DNA of 64,000 bases from Colius striatus (Eukaryota; Chordata; Aves; Coliiformes; Coliidae). A model generated the notes under the pieces. It searched no databases, had not been told where the DNA came from, and saw nothing but the letters and a program-made list of their open reading frames with translations. Both the position numbers and the translations under genes were made by a program. Positions 10,106-23,000 of the stretch are shown here, piece by piece. Every line of letters begins with the position of its first letter. Within the stretch, counting starts at the first letter, position 1. The stretch spans positions 11,498,915 through 11,562,914 of the forward strand of contig NC_084771.1 in the NCBI RefSeq assembly GCF_028858725.1. The letters are read 5' to 3'.

Positions 10106-13100
10106 TCTTTAGCCAGAAACAAAGCCCTGCACAGAGCAAGGGGAAAAAAAAGAGGTTAGGAAAAAAAACCCACTCAATGACAGTCATTTGAAAGATAAGC
10201 TTCAGCAAGTGGTTTTAATATTGCTAACGAATCCTTATCATAGCTAGACATTCAGTGTCTCATAAGCCATTATGAAGAGCTCACAGGCTAGAAAGACAAT
10301 AGTGAAATGGAGATGCAATGAGTTGAGAGCTCAGTGGCAACTGGCTGCATTCCAACCATATAAGTACAAATTGGCCAAATTCCCACAGTCTTGCTTTATT
10401 AACAGTCATTTTCCCACAAAGGGACAAGTCCTTAGAGGTACCTGCAAGGAGAAAGGGATCGTGACCTCAGACCTCGTAACAGGACACTCTGTCACTTGTA
10501 GGTACACACACTCCCCCCTCCAAGATTCACACTCCTTGTCTACATAGTCTACTGCCTAAACAGTTTATCACAAAGGTCTAAACAACATATAAGGAGCCAA
10601 GATACCCATTGCTGGGCTACACTGCTGCTGTTTACTATAATAATTCGCTCAATTCAGGATCAATCAGAGCTCAACAAACTGCATCATTTAGAGGACACTG
10701 AATAAAAGGTTCAGAAAGCAGCATGCACAAGCAGAGTTCTTTGAATACATTAGAATACATAAAGATTTTTTCTAAAGAAGCCAAGAACAGATTATTTTCA
10801 CTAATCAGTGACAGAACAAGCAGAACGTAGTAGGCTTGAGCTACAATAAACCAAGCTGTTCCTGAGCATTGGAAAAATACATGCTGCAAAAGATCAACAA
10901 CCCAACAGCCTTCCCAGGCAGACTGGGGAATTGTTACAGGAGATATTTGGCAAAGCCTGATATGTGAAGAGTAGGTCTGATAATGGATATGGCCTAAAAC
11001 TCAGTTCATTCTTTTCATCACGTGAACAGCAGCAACTTTGAAAATAGCATGAAACAACTCTAAGCAGTCATTTGTTATATGCTGGAGTTTCTGCTCCTAG
11101 CCTGAACAAGAAGAAACTTGCATCTGCCTTCTCACCCAAATGCCTTTGAGGTACTGTCAGTAATCCTCAGCTTGTAACCAGCAATAAATACACTGCTTCA
11201 AACAGAATAAAAAAAACAACTAGCAGGAGGAACTATATTGCATATTCCAGGAAGATCACAGCTCCAGCACCATCAAAACAGCAAAGGAAATGCATGAAAA
11301 TGAGCAATAATGAAGCACTTATAAAAGTAATTAAACCCCCTCCTTCCCAATAACTCTTCAAGATCGTCCAAACAAATCTACAAGTCATTACTGTTTAAGT
11401 CTCAGCTTTGTTCTTTCTGACCAAGTCTTTATCTGTATCCATATACTGCTCTCTTCCCACTGGGAGCACAAACAATTCTCCTGTACTAACTGAAAATAAA
11501 CCACCTTAAGCTTTGGCACAAAGCTGCAACAGGCAGAGAGATATCCACAGTGATCACTACAACACACTATGCTAATGGAAGTATCAATAATGTACACACA
11601 CACACACTATTGGAAGCAAACAGTGGTGGGAAGCAGTGCAGAAACCATGCTCCAGCAGGACATTGAGTGGAATCATTTGGAGGAAACAAGCAGGAGGAAG
11701 ATGAATAAGCAGTTTCTCCTCTTGGAAAATGGCAGGAATTCTATTTCTAAGAAATAAGAATCACCTGAAATGAAGCCTGGCAAGTCCTTCAGGGTTTTGG
11801 CAGAAAAGCACATATGTGAGTTTCATCACACATCAAAAAAATCAGTCATCCCGTTTCAAGGCTCCAGTCAAATATAGAGAGATGTATATGCAAGTGCAGA
11901 GTGTAAAGGTAATCAGTAAAATGAGGACTAGCACTGACCAGCAAAAGCTGACAGCAGGACTGCATGTATTACTCCACAACAGCTGCACCAAGATTTTCAT
12001 TGAACAGGGCTAGAGAAAAAAAAGAAAAAGAAAAAAAGTCAGTTCTGTCAAATTAAAGGCTTAGAAACATTTCTTGCACTTTGAAACCCCCAAAGTTGAA
12101 ACCCCTTTTAATATAAAATTACTTTACACATTACAAACGAATAGTGTCATCCTGTAAATGTTTAACAGAGGCTGAACATTTACTGGCAGCACACAATAAA
12201 ACATCATCTTTCTGAACACAAAGGGCTTTAAGTGCTACAAGCAAAGAGTGAGAGAAGAGCAGATGGATTTTAACACCACAACACCCTTCTACCTGAAGAA
12301 GCAACTCTAACTCACCATGCCAGTCTTGGGCTCTCCCTGGGGGGCTGATCACTATCTGCTTTGGGACACTGCCACACTCTCTCCAGCAGCAAGGCTGCCT
12401 TCAGAAGTTTCCAAACCTTGTTTCCCCTTCCCACCCAGGGAGCAGGCCACCTCTTCAGTTGTGACCACACACTGATAAAGGGTGAGCTGTTTCATCCAGT
12501 TTACCAAGTAGTACCACAATAAACCATGTTGGCACAACCCAGCCAGTGGTAGTATTGGGTGGGAACGAAGCAGGGAGGAGGAGCACCAAATGCTGCTATT
12601 GCTGCCAAAGTATCACTGGCCTGCAGCACAGAGAGCAGGTTTGAAGGTTTATTCCTGCATTTACTTCAAATCCCTGAACTACTAGAAGATACTGTGCCAG
12701 AACCCTTGGTGGTGACCAACAATTCCACAGCAAAAGGGTTTTTTCCAAGTTAACTACCCATGCAACAGACTGCTCCTTGGACCAGTCAATATACCAAGTG
12801 ACATAACAGAGATGGCAGAACTAGGGCGGTTGGATACATGCAATAAGAACTCAATTACAGAAACAAAAGTCTCATAGAGAATAAGATAAAGCCTTTATAT
12901 ATGCCCAGTTCCTAGTTTCTAAAACTAAACAAATTGCAAAGACTTGGAAGTAGATCTTTCTATAAACAACAAGCTTCCCCAAGGGCTTACATCTCTGTGC
13001 ACTTCTGGTCAGAGCATGTCATGGAAAGACAAGGTAGCCCAGAATTTACTGTACTGTTCAGTGATAGGACAAGGGGTAATAGACAAAAGCCTGAATTACT

Positions 13101-16100
13101 TGACTGAGGCTTGCATTTTAGAAGAGCAACATTTGCAGTAGGCAATAACCCCATGCAAACATACCAAAGCATCAGACCAAGTGTAAACCACACAAATGTA
13201 GAGAGATTAAGTATGCTCCTCTGCAGGGCTTCTTTAATGTAGGTTGTCTTAGCTGAAAGGAATCACATGTGGCATATGCAACACATAAAAACAAACATGC
13301 ACACAGATGCATATGATTTAGCAGTGAAACACAAAGCTTGGAGAAATTAATTGAAGGGAAAAAAAGACCAGAAAGAAGCTCCTACACTCCAGAAACCTGT
13401 CTGCTGTGAGTAGGTATGGTTGGGTTAAAGATTTACACATGGAAGACAAAGGGGGTTTTCAATTTAAGTCCTAACCAAGTAAAAAAAATACTACCTCTGT
13501 CAGGCCTTTTCTACTAAATGCACATATTGCTGTGCTCAAAATGTATAACTGTCTTGGAAAAAAATGCATGAAATGTATAAACATATTGTATTCTTGTACA
13601 CACTTTGCCTAGCAGTGAAACTCTCACAAGACAGCAAGAAGCTGGGGTTCAAATTGGCATTAAAAGTTCCTTTTATTTCTCAAGCACCCTTGAACTTGGA
13701 ACTGCATGTTTATTTGAACATAAACAGATGCTGAGAAAAGCTATACTCCAAAGACAAAATTACCAGCAAATATTTTTAAGAGCAGGAAAATTGGTTTAGG
13801 GTTTGTTTGGGGTTTTTTTTTTTTAATGAGCTTCAAAAGGATTTTTGCAGAAAACTTCAGAGAGAAAAACTCCACGTGCCACAGGTAACAAGAACTGAAA
13901 AAAATACACATGAATATGTCAACAGATCAAAAACAAGACTTAGAATGTAGAAACAGAAAGCTAGGCACAAGCTTCAAAGCTAAGTTTAAAGGTTACCCAA
14001 CGAGTGAAAGGAGTGAACAGAAAGTGCAGAGTAGTGAGGGTTGCTTAGTCCTGCTAGAGAAAGGACTTGCATTACAGTAAGATGGAAGATGATCAGAATG
14101 TGAAGAGTTCCAACCATTTTCAAAGAATTAAAAGAAAAAAAGAACACAAAACCAACACACAAAGAAGTGTTGTGTAATAAGAAGTAGATGAGAGTTATTT
14201 CTATCTTGTCCATCAGTGCCTTTGGATTGGAAAACTGGCATTCTGCTGCAAAGTCTGCTTTCACTGCCTGCACACCTGGCACTTCCTCTGGAATGCACAA
14301 GATTTCAATCAACATGTCGAGACATCATCTGGAGCAGGAGAGCTGCTCCCCTTCTGACCTAATTACATATTTTCTGGTGTCATTAACATGGACAGCTAGC
14401 TCTCTTGGAACCCAGCTGGATATTTGCTGGGGAAGTTCACTACTTGGATTCCACTCCCCCTCCCTACAAAGCTATCAGAAGTGAAATCACAAAATAACTT
14501 GTTGCATCAACATTTTTGGTGGGAGAGAAAAAACTTCTACCTCTTCCCTTTAATAGTTATGAATGAAAGTTCCCTGTCTGCTGAGAGAAAGGAGAAAACA
14601 GTTACAGAAAACAGAGAGGAAACACGAGCTTGAATTCTTCTGGGGCTTTCTAGATTTATGCTTTTAATGCTTCCTGCACTTCCAAAAACTCTTGGCAGAG
14701 GAATTCTTAGCAGGGTATATCTCTGCCCTTGCTATGTTAACACCAGATGCCTCTGATAGGTGGATTTCAGCTTTGATGTTGCTCTTTGATAAACTCAGTT
14801 TCACAGAGCTTCTCAGGTCTTCTGTAATTCTCTTTCCAGATTGGATAGGGACCCATTTTGACCAAAAATGAGCAGAAAACACACCAGGAGTTCAGACAAA
14901 ATGACCTGTACTGAGCTGTGTTGCTTTGCTCAGCCATCATCTTCCTGTTCTGTAGCCTCAGAAGTTTGATACTGCTTTATCAGGAGCAAGTGGAAACAGA
15001 AGTTAAGAAATCTAAATTACTTAATTGGTCATCTTTCAGTAACAAAAAACTAGATCAAGGATGATTCAGTCTGTCTGCTTGGTAAGTGAAACCTTTCAAC
15101 AATTAACTGTGTGCATAAGGCAGCCCTATGTACATCCTGCCACTCTCATCCCTGCAAAGGAGGTAAAAGATTTTTCATGTGTGCAGCTTAGCCATCAGAC
15201 CCTCACCAGGGAAGAGAAAGAGGCTCCCAAGGCAATTTAATCAAGACTGTTACTATTCCCAACAGCTCAGCTTACTGGCCATTGTTTTAGGCAAGCACCA
15301 AATGAATGAACAAGAGTTAGACTTTTAGAATGCATGCCAAGAGTAAAAAAGTTAAATAGGAGACCTCATCCCTAATACCCTTCAGTAACCAGTGACCTAC
15401 TTGGACTTCTCAGTGCCTTTCAAAGTTTCCACACTGCTTTCCATCCTGCCATTTACCTGCAAGAGAAACAAATCACTAGACAGCCTGAGTGGCAGCAGAG
15501 GGGGAAAATAATCAACAAGCCAAGCCAGATTTCAGCAGCACAGCAGGAGCCATGCAGTCCACCACCCAGAGAGCAATTCTCACTGGTTGTTCCCTCACTG
15601 AGAATCCTAGAAAGGCTTTACATCTTTTGACACAAAAAAGTTGTTTCAAAGAAATAACAGGAACCAGCCCAAAGCTTTCATTTACTGTTACCTCTGTCAA
15701 ATTAGGCTGAAATTGGCTTATTGAAGACCTTGGTTTTTATTATTCAGGAATGAAACACACAAACTTTGCCATGTCAGCAGTATTTCTTAGGGAACCACAG
15801 TGAAACCAAAGTGGTCTCCATGAAATATTTGAGCAACTCAAACCCACAAACCTCAGTGCATCAACATTCTTATCACATACAGGCACTCATATTCCAAATT
15901 TTATATGAGAGCAACAATATTAGTGACCAAATATCAATGACCTTAAATCCCATGAATCCAGAGTTATGTTAATTGGTTAATGAATATTTCCAAAGGGCAC
16001 TAGAAACGAGCTGATGAAACAGCTGTGAAATAACACTACACCAAGGTACAGTTGCAGAGTCATACAGGAACTAAAAACTTGGGCTTCAGCAGAAGTCTGA

Positions 16101-16118
16101 ATCTCCCCTATATGGGGG

Positions 16119-16157
16119 ATACATATATATACATTTATATATATATATAAACATGTA
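16119..16157. repeat. TA-rich microsatellite
   Basis: Imperfect AT/ATAC run, about 39 bases (tacatatatatacatttata and similar), directly before a CR1 copy. Confidence 0.85.
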
Positions 16158-16167
16158 TCCTGCCCTA

Positions 16168-16331
16168 ATCATAGAATTTTAAGGGTTGGAAAGGACCACA
16201 AAAGATCATCCAGTCTAATCCCCCTGCCAGAGCAGCACCACCTACAGTAGGTCACACAGGAACTCATCCAGCTGGGTTTGAATGTCTCCAGAGAAGGAGA
16301 CTCCACAGCCCATCTGGGCAGCCCCTTCCAG
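16168..16331 (-). mobile_element. CR1 LINE 3' fragment, minus orientation
   Basis: Reversed CR1 tail tcatagaattttaagggttg, then gtaggtcacacaggaactca and ccatctgggcagccccttcc. About 165 bases. Same subfamily style as the copies at 1195 and 22123. Confidence 0.88.
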
Positions 16332-17583
16332 ATGAAGAGTATTAAACTTGATTTTCCCCCTGCAACCACATGCAGAAGTACAGATTCAAGATGGGCACCC
16401 TTCATAATTTATTTGACCACAAGTGACTCTGACATGCTGTGAGGGTGAGCTGAGTAAAGGTGTAGGACTAGGAGCTGGGACTGCAGGGTTCTATGCCCAG
16501 GTTCACTACACACCTCCTGTGTGATACAAGCAACACGCAGGAGTCCTGGGTATCAGAGTTAGTTCATAAAAAGTGAATAACACGTCTTTCCTACCTTGCA
16601 CAGACACTGGAAAGGCCTTATTCATTACTGTTGGCTATAAGAAAAAAAACCAATACCAGAGAGTCCCTCAGACATGAGGTTCTGTGGAGAGGCACACTGA
16701 ACGTATTGCAGGATGAATCCTAAATCCAGTTAGGGCATCCCTGAGTCCTATTTGAGGTGGAGGAAAAAACCCCTGTTAGTTTATCTTGCTATCATCTTTT
16801 GCTACCTGCCATTCCCTGGCACTCTAAATGCACTTTATTTGTAGCAAAAGTTGCAACAAAGACACCATTGTGTTTGAGGGGTGATGTGTATACCAGGAAA
16901 ATCTAAGGCCCCCCCACACACTTTTGCTTCTCTTTGATATCTCCTCCTCCGCCCCCAAATCGCACTTGGGGGTTAAAAAAAGTCACTTGGTCATTCCATA
17001 ACAGGTTACAAAAGTGTCTTTAAACAGTTAAAGCGTGGACTCTGTGCCTGGGGTATCATGGCTTGTGTGCTACAGCATCACAGTGTTTGCCAGTCTCCTT
17101 TACATGGGTTCCAAGGAAGTGAGCAGAAGTTCCCAGAGGCAAGGAGTCTCTCCACAGTCAGATTTACACATACAGGCATAGAAAGGTAAAAAAACAAACA
17201 GCCCACAGCTCCTTTGAAAGGTATGGATCTTTAAATCACACCAAATTGGTTAAAAGCGCTTTGGACTCCAGAAAAAGCCACAGCCTCATTGTGTAAGCAA
17301 ATCAAACTGCATATTCAGTTTCCTCCTCATAGCAAACTGCCTATTTCATTGGTTTGCTCCCAAGATCTCTGTGAAGTTCCTTTTAAGAAAAGCATTTAAA
17401 TGCATCCTTTTTTTTTTAAATGGAAATAGGAAGCTAAAACGCCAAATGTGTCACACAAGCTTAAGTTCCCCCTAGAAAAACTTGTGTGCAGCTCACCACT
17501 GACAAATTGGCTGAACTTCACACTGCGTATTTTATGCTTATAATGCTGGCACGAGGAGCACTGCACTCCAGTATGGGACACAC

Positions 17584-17792
17584 AGTCATAGAATGGTGGG
17601 GGTTGGAAGGGACCTTTAGAGATCATCCAGTCCAACCCCCCCGCTAAAGCAGCTCCCACCTCAATCAGGTCACACAGGAACGTGTCCAGGCGGGTTTTGA
17701 AGCCCTCCAGAGCAGGAGCCTCCAAACCCTCCCTGGGCAGCCTGGGCCAGGGCTCCCTCACCTCAACACTGAAAGAGCTTTTCCTTATGTTG
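17584..17792 (-). mobile_element. CR1 LINE 3' fragment, minus orientation
   Basis: Starts tcatagaatggtgggggttg and runs through gatcatccagtccaaccccc and gcagcctgggccagggctcc to the ttccttatgtt landmark. About 210 bases. Confidence 0.92.
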
Positions 17793-18479
17793 CAAACATG
17801 GGGTGCACATAAAGAATGAAAGCATTTAAAGCTTTTCTGTAACTCAGAGTAAATACAACGAGAATCACAAGTGTTTATAAAAAGTAAACAAAGTCTTTTC
17901 ATTGGTTCTTTCAAAAAATAATCTAAGGGGCATCAAGTTAAATGAGAAAAAGGGAGGATGGGGACAAATAAAAGGTGTCGTTGCTTCTCAGGCTGTGAGG
18001 GTAAGCTAGAATTCCTCAGTACAGGATGTTACACATATTGAAAGCTCATACGAGAACTGTTGAGCTTGTGAAAGAGAGAGCTCTGCAGCGGCTGCTAAAT
18101 GAGACAATACCTGCGACTCCCGAAACCACTTGGGATGTTTTGTCACTACCTTGCTCTGCTCTTCCTGAGACAACCATCTGAGAGTTTTTATAGAGCAGAT
18201 CAAATGCAACTACTCCTACATATCCTGGTTAAAGAAAGTGACTCTCAGCACTGAAATAAAAGACCTTTAGAAAAGGCAACTCATCATATGCCAACCTTTT
18301 ATTATATCCGCTGGGAGCAGAGGTCGCCTTAAATTTGTGACGGTACTCCTAATGAAGATTAGCATCAGCCCGACTTTGGACCAACCCAGCCCAACCCTTC
18401 GGACACTGCGGAAGAAGGAAGAGCAGGACGTGCCCCGGAGGCCATTCAAGCTTCCCGCACATCCCTGAGCGACAAACAT

Positions 18480-19270
18480 CTCCCTCTCCCTACGCCTCCA
18501 GGCCCCCGCTAAGCACATCCACCTCCACCAACACCGCCGAGTACAGAAGCCGGGACCCGCATCCCACCTCCCGCAACCTCCGAACCCGGCGAACAACACG
18601 CCCCGCGCCTGGGGGGAGTTGCCGACCCCCCGCTCCGCCCGCGCGCGCCTTCCCCTCCCTCCTCCGGCCGCTTCCCGGCGGGGCAGGCGGGCAGCAGCCC
18701 GGCGGAGGACGCGGGGAGCGATGCCCCCGGGGAGGAAGCGGCGGCCGCCGCGGCTCCCGCGCCGGGAAGAGGCCGCCGCCGGCCCCGGGCCGCCGCCCCC
18801 CCGCTGACAGCGAGGGTGGCGGCGGCCGGACGCGGAGGATCTTCCTCCCCAGGGCGCCGCTCGCCCGGGCCTCCGCCCGGCGGCAACGCGCAGCGCAAAC
18901 GAGCCGCAGGCGCGCGGGGCGCCGGGAGGCACCGCGGGGGCCGCTCCCTTCCCCGCCGCCGGGCCCGGGGCCGCCGCACCTCAGCTGCCCTCAGGGCCCG
19001 CCGCGCGCCAGGAGCCCCGAGGCGCCGCCCGTCCCCGCGCGCCGGCACCGCGCCCCCGCCGCCGCCCTTCCCGCGCCGCCAGCCCCGCGCGCCCCGCGCT
19101 CACCTCCCGCGCCGCCGGCCGGCCCGCGACACGGCCGCGCCCCGCGCACGCCGCGCGCACGCGCGCTCCGCCCCGCCGCCGCCGCCGCGCAGCCGCCGCC
19201 AGGGGGCGCCGCCGCGCGCAGGCGGCACGAGGACAGGGCGCGCCGGGGGAGCTGCGGGCTCGGCGGGGTC
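18480..19270 (-). promoter_or_regulatory. CpG island, likely promoter and non-coding exon 1 of the RhoG-like gene
   Basis: About 0.8 kb of very GC- and CpG-rich sequence. A good minus-strand donor (gggag/gtgagc) ends a candidate exon at 19104. The next minus-strand gene, ITGB1BP2, ends at about 19.95 kb, so the RhoG-like gene is the natural owner. The long GC-rich reading frames here (for example Arg/Pro/Ala-rich ones of 170-220 codons on both strands) look like composition artefacts. A promoter for an unseen plus-strand transcript cannot be excluded. Confidence 0.55.
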
Positions 19271-19280
19271 CCGGTGCGGT

Positions 19281-19463
19281 GGGACCCGGGTGTCACAGTA
19301 CAATCAGCCGCAGCGCCCCGCTGTCCCAGCACGGTGAGCTGTGGTACCCAGGTGTGCCGGCACGGTCAGCTGTGGGACCTGGCTGTCCCAGTACAGCTGG
19401 TTGTAGTGTTTGGGTACACCAGTGCAGCCGGCTGTAGGACACAGGTGTCCCGGTACAGTCGCC
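19281..19463. repeat. Minisatellite, unit about 31 bases
   Basis: Five to six diverged units built on a pattern like caggtgtcccggtacagtc followed by agctgtgggacc. Neighbouring units vary at many sites but keep phase. It sits at the edge of the CpG island. Confidence 0.75.
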
Positions 19464-19944
19464 AAGGGGGCAGGTCACACTGCACTGAGAAGTGTTGGCA
19501 GCAGAATCCCCGCGCTGATCCCCACCTCTGCAGCCTCCCCCTCTCCCCTCCCTTTGTATTGACCTGTTACACCTCTAAAAGGCATCTGCAGAGGGCACCA
19601 TCGTGTCCCCACTCGGAGCAGTGACAGTCCCCTCGTGCCTGCAGTAGCCACCTTCCTTCTAGCACCTCCCAGGCCTGGCTCTCCTTTCCTACCGTAAGAG
19701 GATGTGATGTGGCACGCTGGGGCTCATCCTGCTGCCCCAAAGCTCTGCACCCCCAGAAATGCCAGGGCCAGGTAGAACACCTGGCAGATCAGGCACATGC
19801 TGCCCGAGGTGCAGATAGGGAGGCTCCTGCTGTGTTCCTGTCCCAGCCAGGCACGGGAGAGGGAGAGATAGACAGCAGGGTTCAGCCTGCTGATGTTCCT
19901 TAAGCACCAATCAGGAATTCCAGAGTATAACCTTTGTTCCAGGT
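19464..19944. other. Short intergenic stretch
   Basis: About 480 bases between the minisatellite and the ITGB1BP2 3' end. No feature recognised. Confidence 0.6.
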
Positions 19945-19945
19945 T

Positions 19946-19951
19946 TTTATT
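19946..19951 (-). terminator. AATAAA polyadenylation signal of ITGB1BP2
   Basis: Plus-strand tttatt within aggtttttattccg reads AATAAA on the minus strand, about 140 bases after the ITGB1BP2 stop codon. This gives a short 3' UTR. Confidence 0.7.
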
Positions 19952-20092
19952 CCGTGCCCCTTCTGACATGGGAGGAGAGGCTGTGCTGCAGCCTGCACGC
20001 AGCCCTGGGCTGGGGCTGCTCCTCTGGAGCTCCTGCTAAGGTCCCAGTCGGCTCAGGAGCCAGCACTGCTCAGCTGACAAAGCACTTGACTC

Positions 20093-23000
20093 TCAGCTGC
20101 TTGGTGTTCCCATCTCCAGCTCCTCATCTTCCTCCTCTGACCAGCTCAAGCTGTCATCTGAGTCCTCCTCCTGTGCTGCCATGGGCTCCTCTGTGTTGGC
20201 AGCCTCCTTCTCCTGCTCACCATGGGAGTTCAATCTGCTTTGGGGGAGCTCCAGTCTGGCCCAAGAGCCGGGACTGGCTTTGCAAAGCGTGATCTCCACC
20301 TTGGTAGGGACCATGCTCACAAAGCTCTTCTCTATTTTGATGACCTAGAGAGAGGGAAAAGTTCAGTGAGCTGGGCAGGCAGCACATGCTCCTCCTTCCC
20401 CTTTCTGGCAGAGAAGAAAGGAGAAATCTCCTCTCCCTGCGTACCACGAGCCAGAGCAGGATGAAACCTGGGCTCCAGCTGAGCTTCACGCTGTATCAGT
20501 ACCACCAGAGTGCTGGAACGGAGCTCAGAGCGGCTCAGCCAGCCACAGCCACATGCACGGCTGCAGTGCAGCCCTCTCCCCACGGCAGGGAGCTGTGCTG
20601 AGACACAGGCGCACCCACAGCCGGCAGCACACGCCGCAGATACGGGCAAGAACTGCACGTGCCATTTGCTAAGTCTCACTGCTCCTCCCCAGCCAGCAAG
20701 CAGCTGAGAAACCAGAGAGCAAGTCTCTCCCTCACACCGCTGCCTACCCACAGGCGTGGCAGGGTTGCAGGTGGGTACAGGGACCTGCTGAAACAAGGAG
20801 TCTTTGGAGTCTGGGACCAAACCCAGAACACCTACTGAGCCAGCAGCTATGTCCAGCTCTGCTCTTAGTCCAGGATTGATCAAAGCATCCCCAGCAGCCT
20901 CTGAAACAGCCGTCCTCACAAGCCCTGAGGAACTTCCGAGCAGAGATGGCTATAAATGCTGGTACCTGGGCAACCTGGCTCCCAGACAATCCCAACATGA
21001 GCAAGCCAGTGCTGTGGCAGCATTTAAAAGAGGGTGGGCAGGGTGCCTCAGGTATGAAATGACTGTTTGCTCCTATGATGTGCCATCCAGGGAAGAGATG
21101 GCATCCTGGGGGCTACAGCAGCATCCCAATGCAGTAATACAGCCAAGCTCTGCCTCATGCTCTATGCACTGGAAGGACTGCACAGAAATTGCAGCAACAG
21201 CCATTTTGCTGCTTTTTCAAAAGTCTGAGCATCCTGACTACACAGAGAGGCATTTTCCTTACTGGGAGGCTGTGTTTGGGGCTGCCAATGCTCCTGACAG
21301 AGCACAGGCTGCCTCACAGCATTGTAGCCCAGCCCCACACAGACTATTGGTACAGTGAAATCAAAGTAAACAGGATCTTACCCCCCAAAGATCCAGTTCT
21401 GCCTGGAAAACCTTGTTCCCTTCAAAGATGACATGAACCTCAAGCTGAAAGAGCAACAGAGGATTATCTGAATGGGTAGCACAGTACTGCCAGAGCTTGT
21501 CACCCAGCCAGTGCAGCTGCCTTCCAGCACCAAGTATCCCCCATCCTGACTCCAGTGTAACAGTCAGGTACTCCCCTCAGCACCTGGGAGGGTCTTACAC
21601 CCTTCAGAGCATCCCAGGTTCACCTCTGCCACCAATCAACGGATGTAAAGACACCAAAGCCACCCACTGAGGCCAAAAGCTACTGAGCCAGTGTGGCTGG
21701 GCAGCAGCTGGGCACCTCTCAGCTCAAGGACTGCAGGTTGGCAGCACCATCCCTGGCTGCAGCAACAGACCAAACAGGCCATCAAAGAGCACCAGGCTGG
21801 CTCCTGGCTGTTGGCTCACCACAATTAGGTGCCATTAAAGTGCACATGCCCAGGCCAGCTCTGCCAGCCCCACTCACCACAGTGCGGTTGGCTTTCACGC
21901 TGCTGAGGGCGGGCAGAGGGTTCTTGGCATAGACCGTCACCACCACCTGGCTGCTGGTTTGGTGCCAGTCCTGCCGGCACGACACCACTGTCTTGTCCTG
22001 TAAGGGAGAGGAAGCCATGGTGGCACAGCATCTAGCCCTAGCACACCCCAGACACAGGGGATGTGAGTGCTGGAGGATGCTCCTTTGTGAGTCTCCTTTG
22101 CAGCACATCAGCTGAGGTCAGCATCACAGAATCACACAGAATCAGACTCTCAAGGGCTGGAAGGGATCTCCAAACCTCATTCAGTGCAACTCCACTACCA
22201 GAGCAGCACCACCTAGAGTAGGGCACACAGGAACTCATCCAGGTAGGTCTGAATGTCTCCAGAGCCCATCTGGGCAGCCCCTTCCAGTGCTCCCTCACCT
22301 CAACAGGGAAGAAATTCTTCCTTGTGTTTCTTTGGAACCTCTTATGTTCCAGCTCATACCCATTGCCCCTTGTCCTGTCATTCAAGCTCTGCCTTTCATG
22401 CAGGTTTTTGAGGGGAGGTGTTTCTGTGAAGGTGGGCAGCCCCTGCCATGCTGTCCCATGCAATGTGGGACATCTGTGGTAAGACCAGAGATATCTCCTT
22501 CTTGTTCCAGAGTCATTCTGCTATGCCCAAGCTCATAGGTACTGTACAGAGTCAGGAGACAGCCTGGAAATCAGTGCAAGTGCTGTTGCTGGACACAGAT
22601 CATACTACTGTGCTAAATTTGGGAGATGGATGAGCCCCAAATGTCCACATTTCACCTTTGTCCCACGGGATCCCCACCTCCTCCCTGCCACAGGCAGCTT
22701 TGGCCCCACTGTGCATTTCTGAGCATCACCAGGAGACAGATCCCCCCAGCACTGCCTGCCAGAGATGCCTGTAGAGGAATCCCAGCCCCAGACTCAGGTG
22801 ACAATTAGTACAAAGCATGTGCACCACTATACAATGGTTCCTTCACTGCAGCCTCTTTTATATCTACTCAATATTTTCTGCTCAGAGACAAAGAACAGAC
22901 CAGGCTTAGAGGGGGTTGCTCAGAGCAGTGCTGATTCAGAGGAACATGATGCAGTTTCAGGGTTATCCTGGGTCACTCTGGTTCAATCTTTCCAGCTCAA

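Larger units (their letters stand above)
10127..19103 (-). other. Inferred 5' UTR intron of the RhoG-like gene
   Basis: From the acceptor just upstream of the RhoG-like CDS to a donor (gcgggag/gtgagc) in the CpG island at 19104. About 9 kb, AT-rich, with CR1 pieces at 16168 and 17584 and a TA-rich microsatellite. I see no conserved coding frame or RNA gene. The join is inferred from splice sites only. Confidence 0.5.

Noticed and set aside
18267-19337. Long Arg/Pro/Ala/Gly-rich reading frames on both strands (up to about 220 codons)
   Set aside because: They lie in a CpG island where stop codons are rare, overlap on both strands, and show no known domain or codon pattern.
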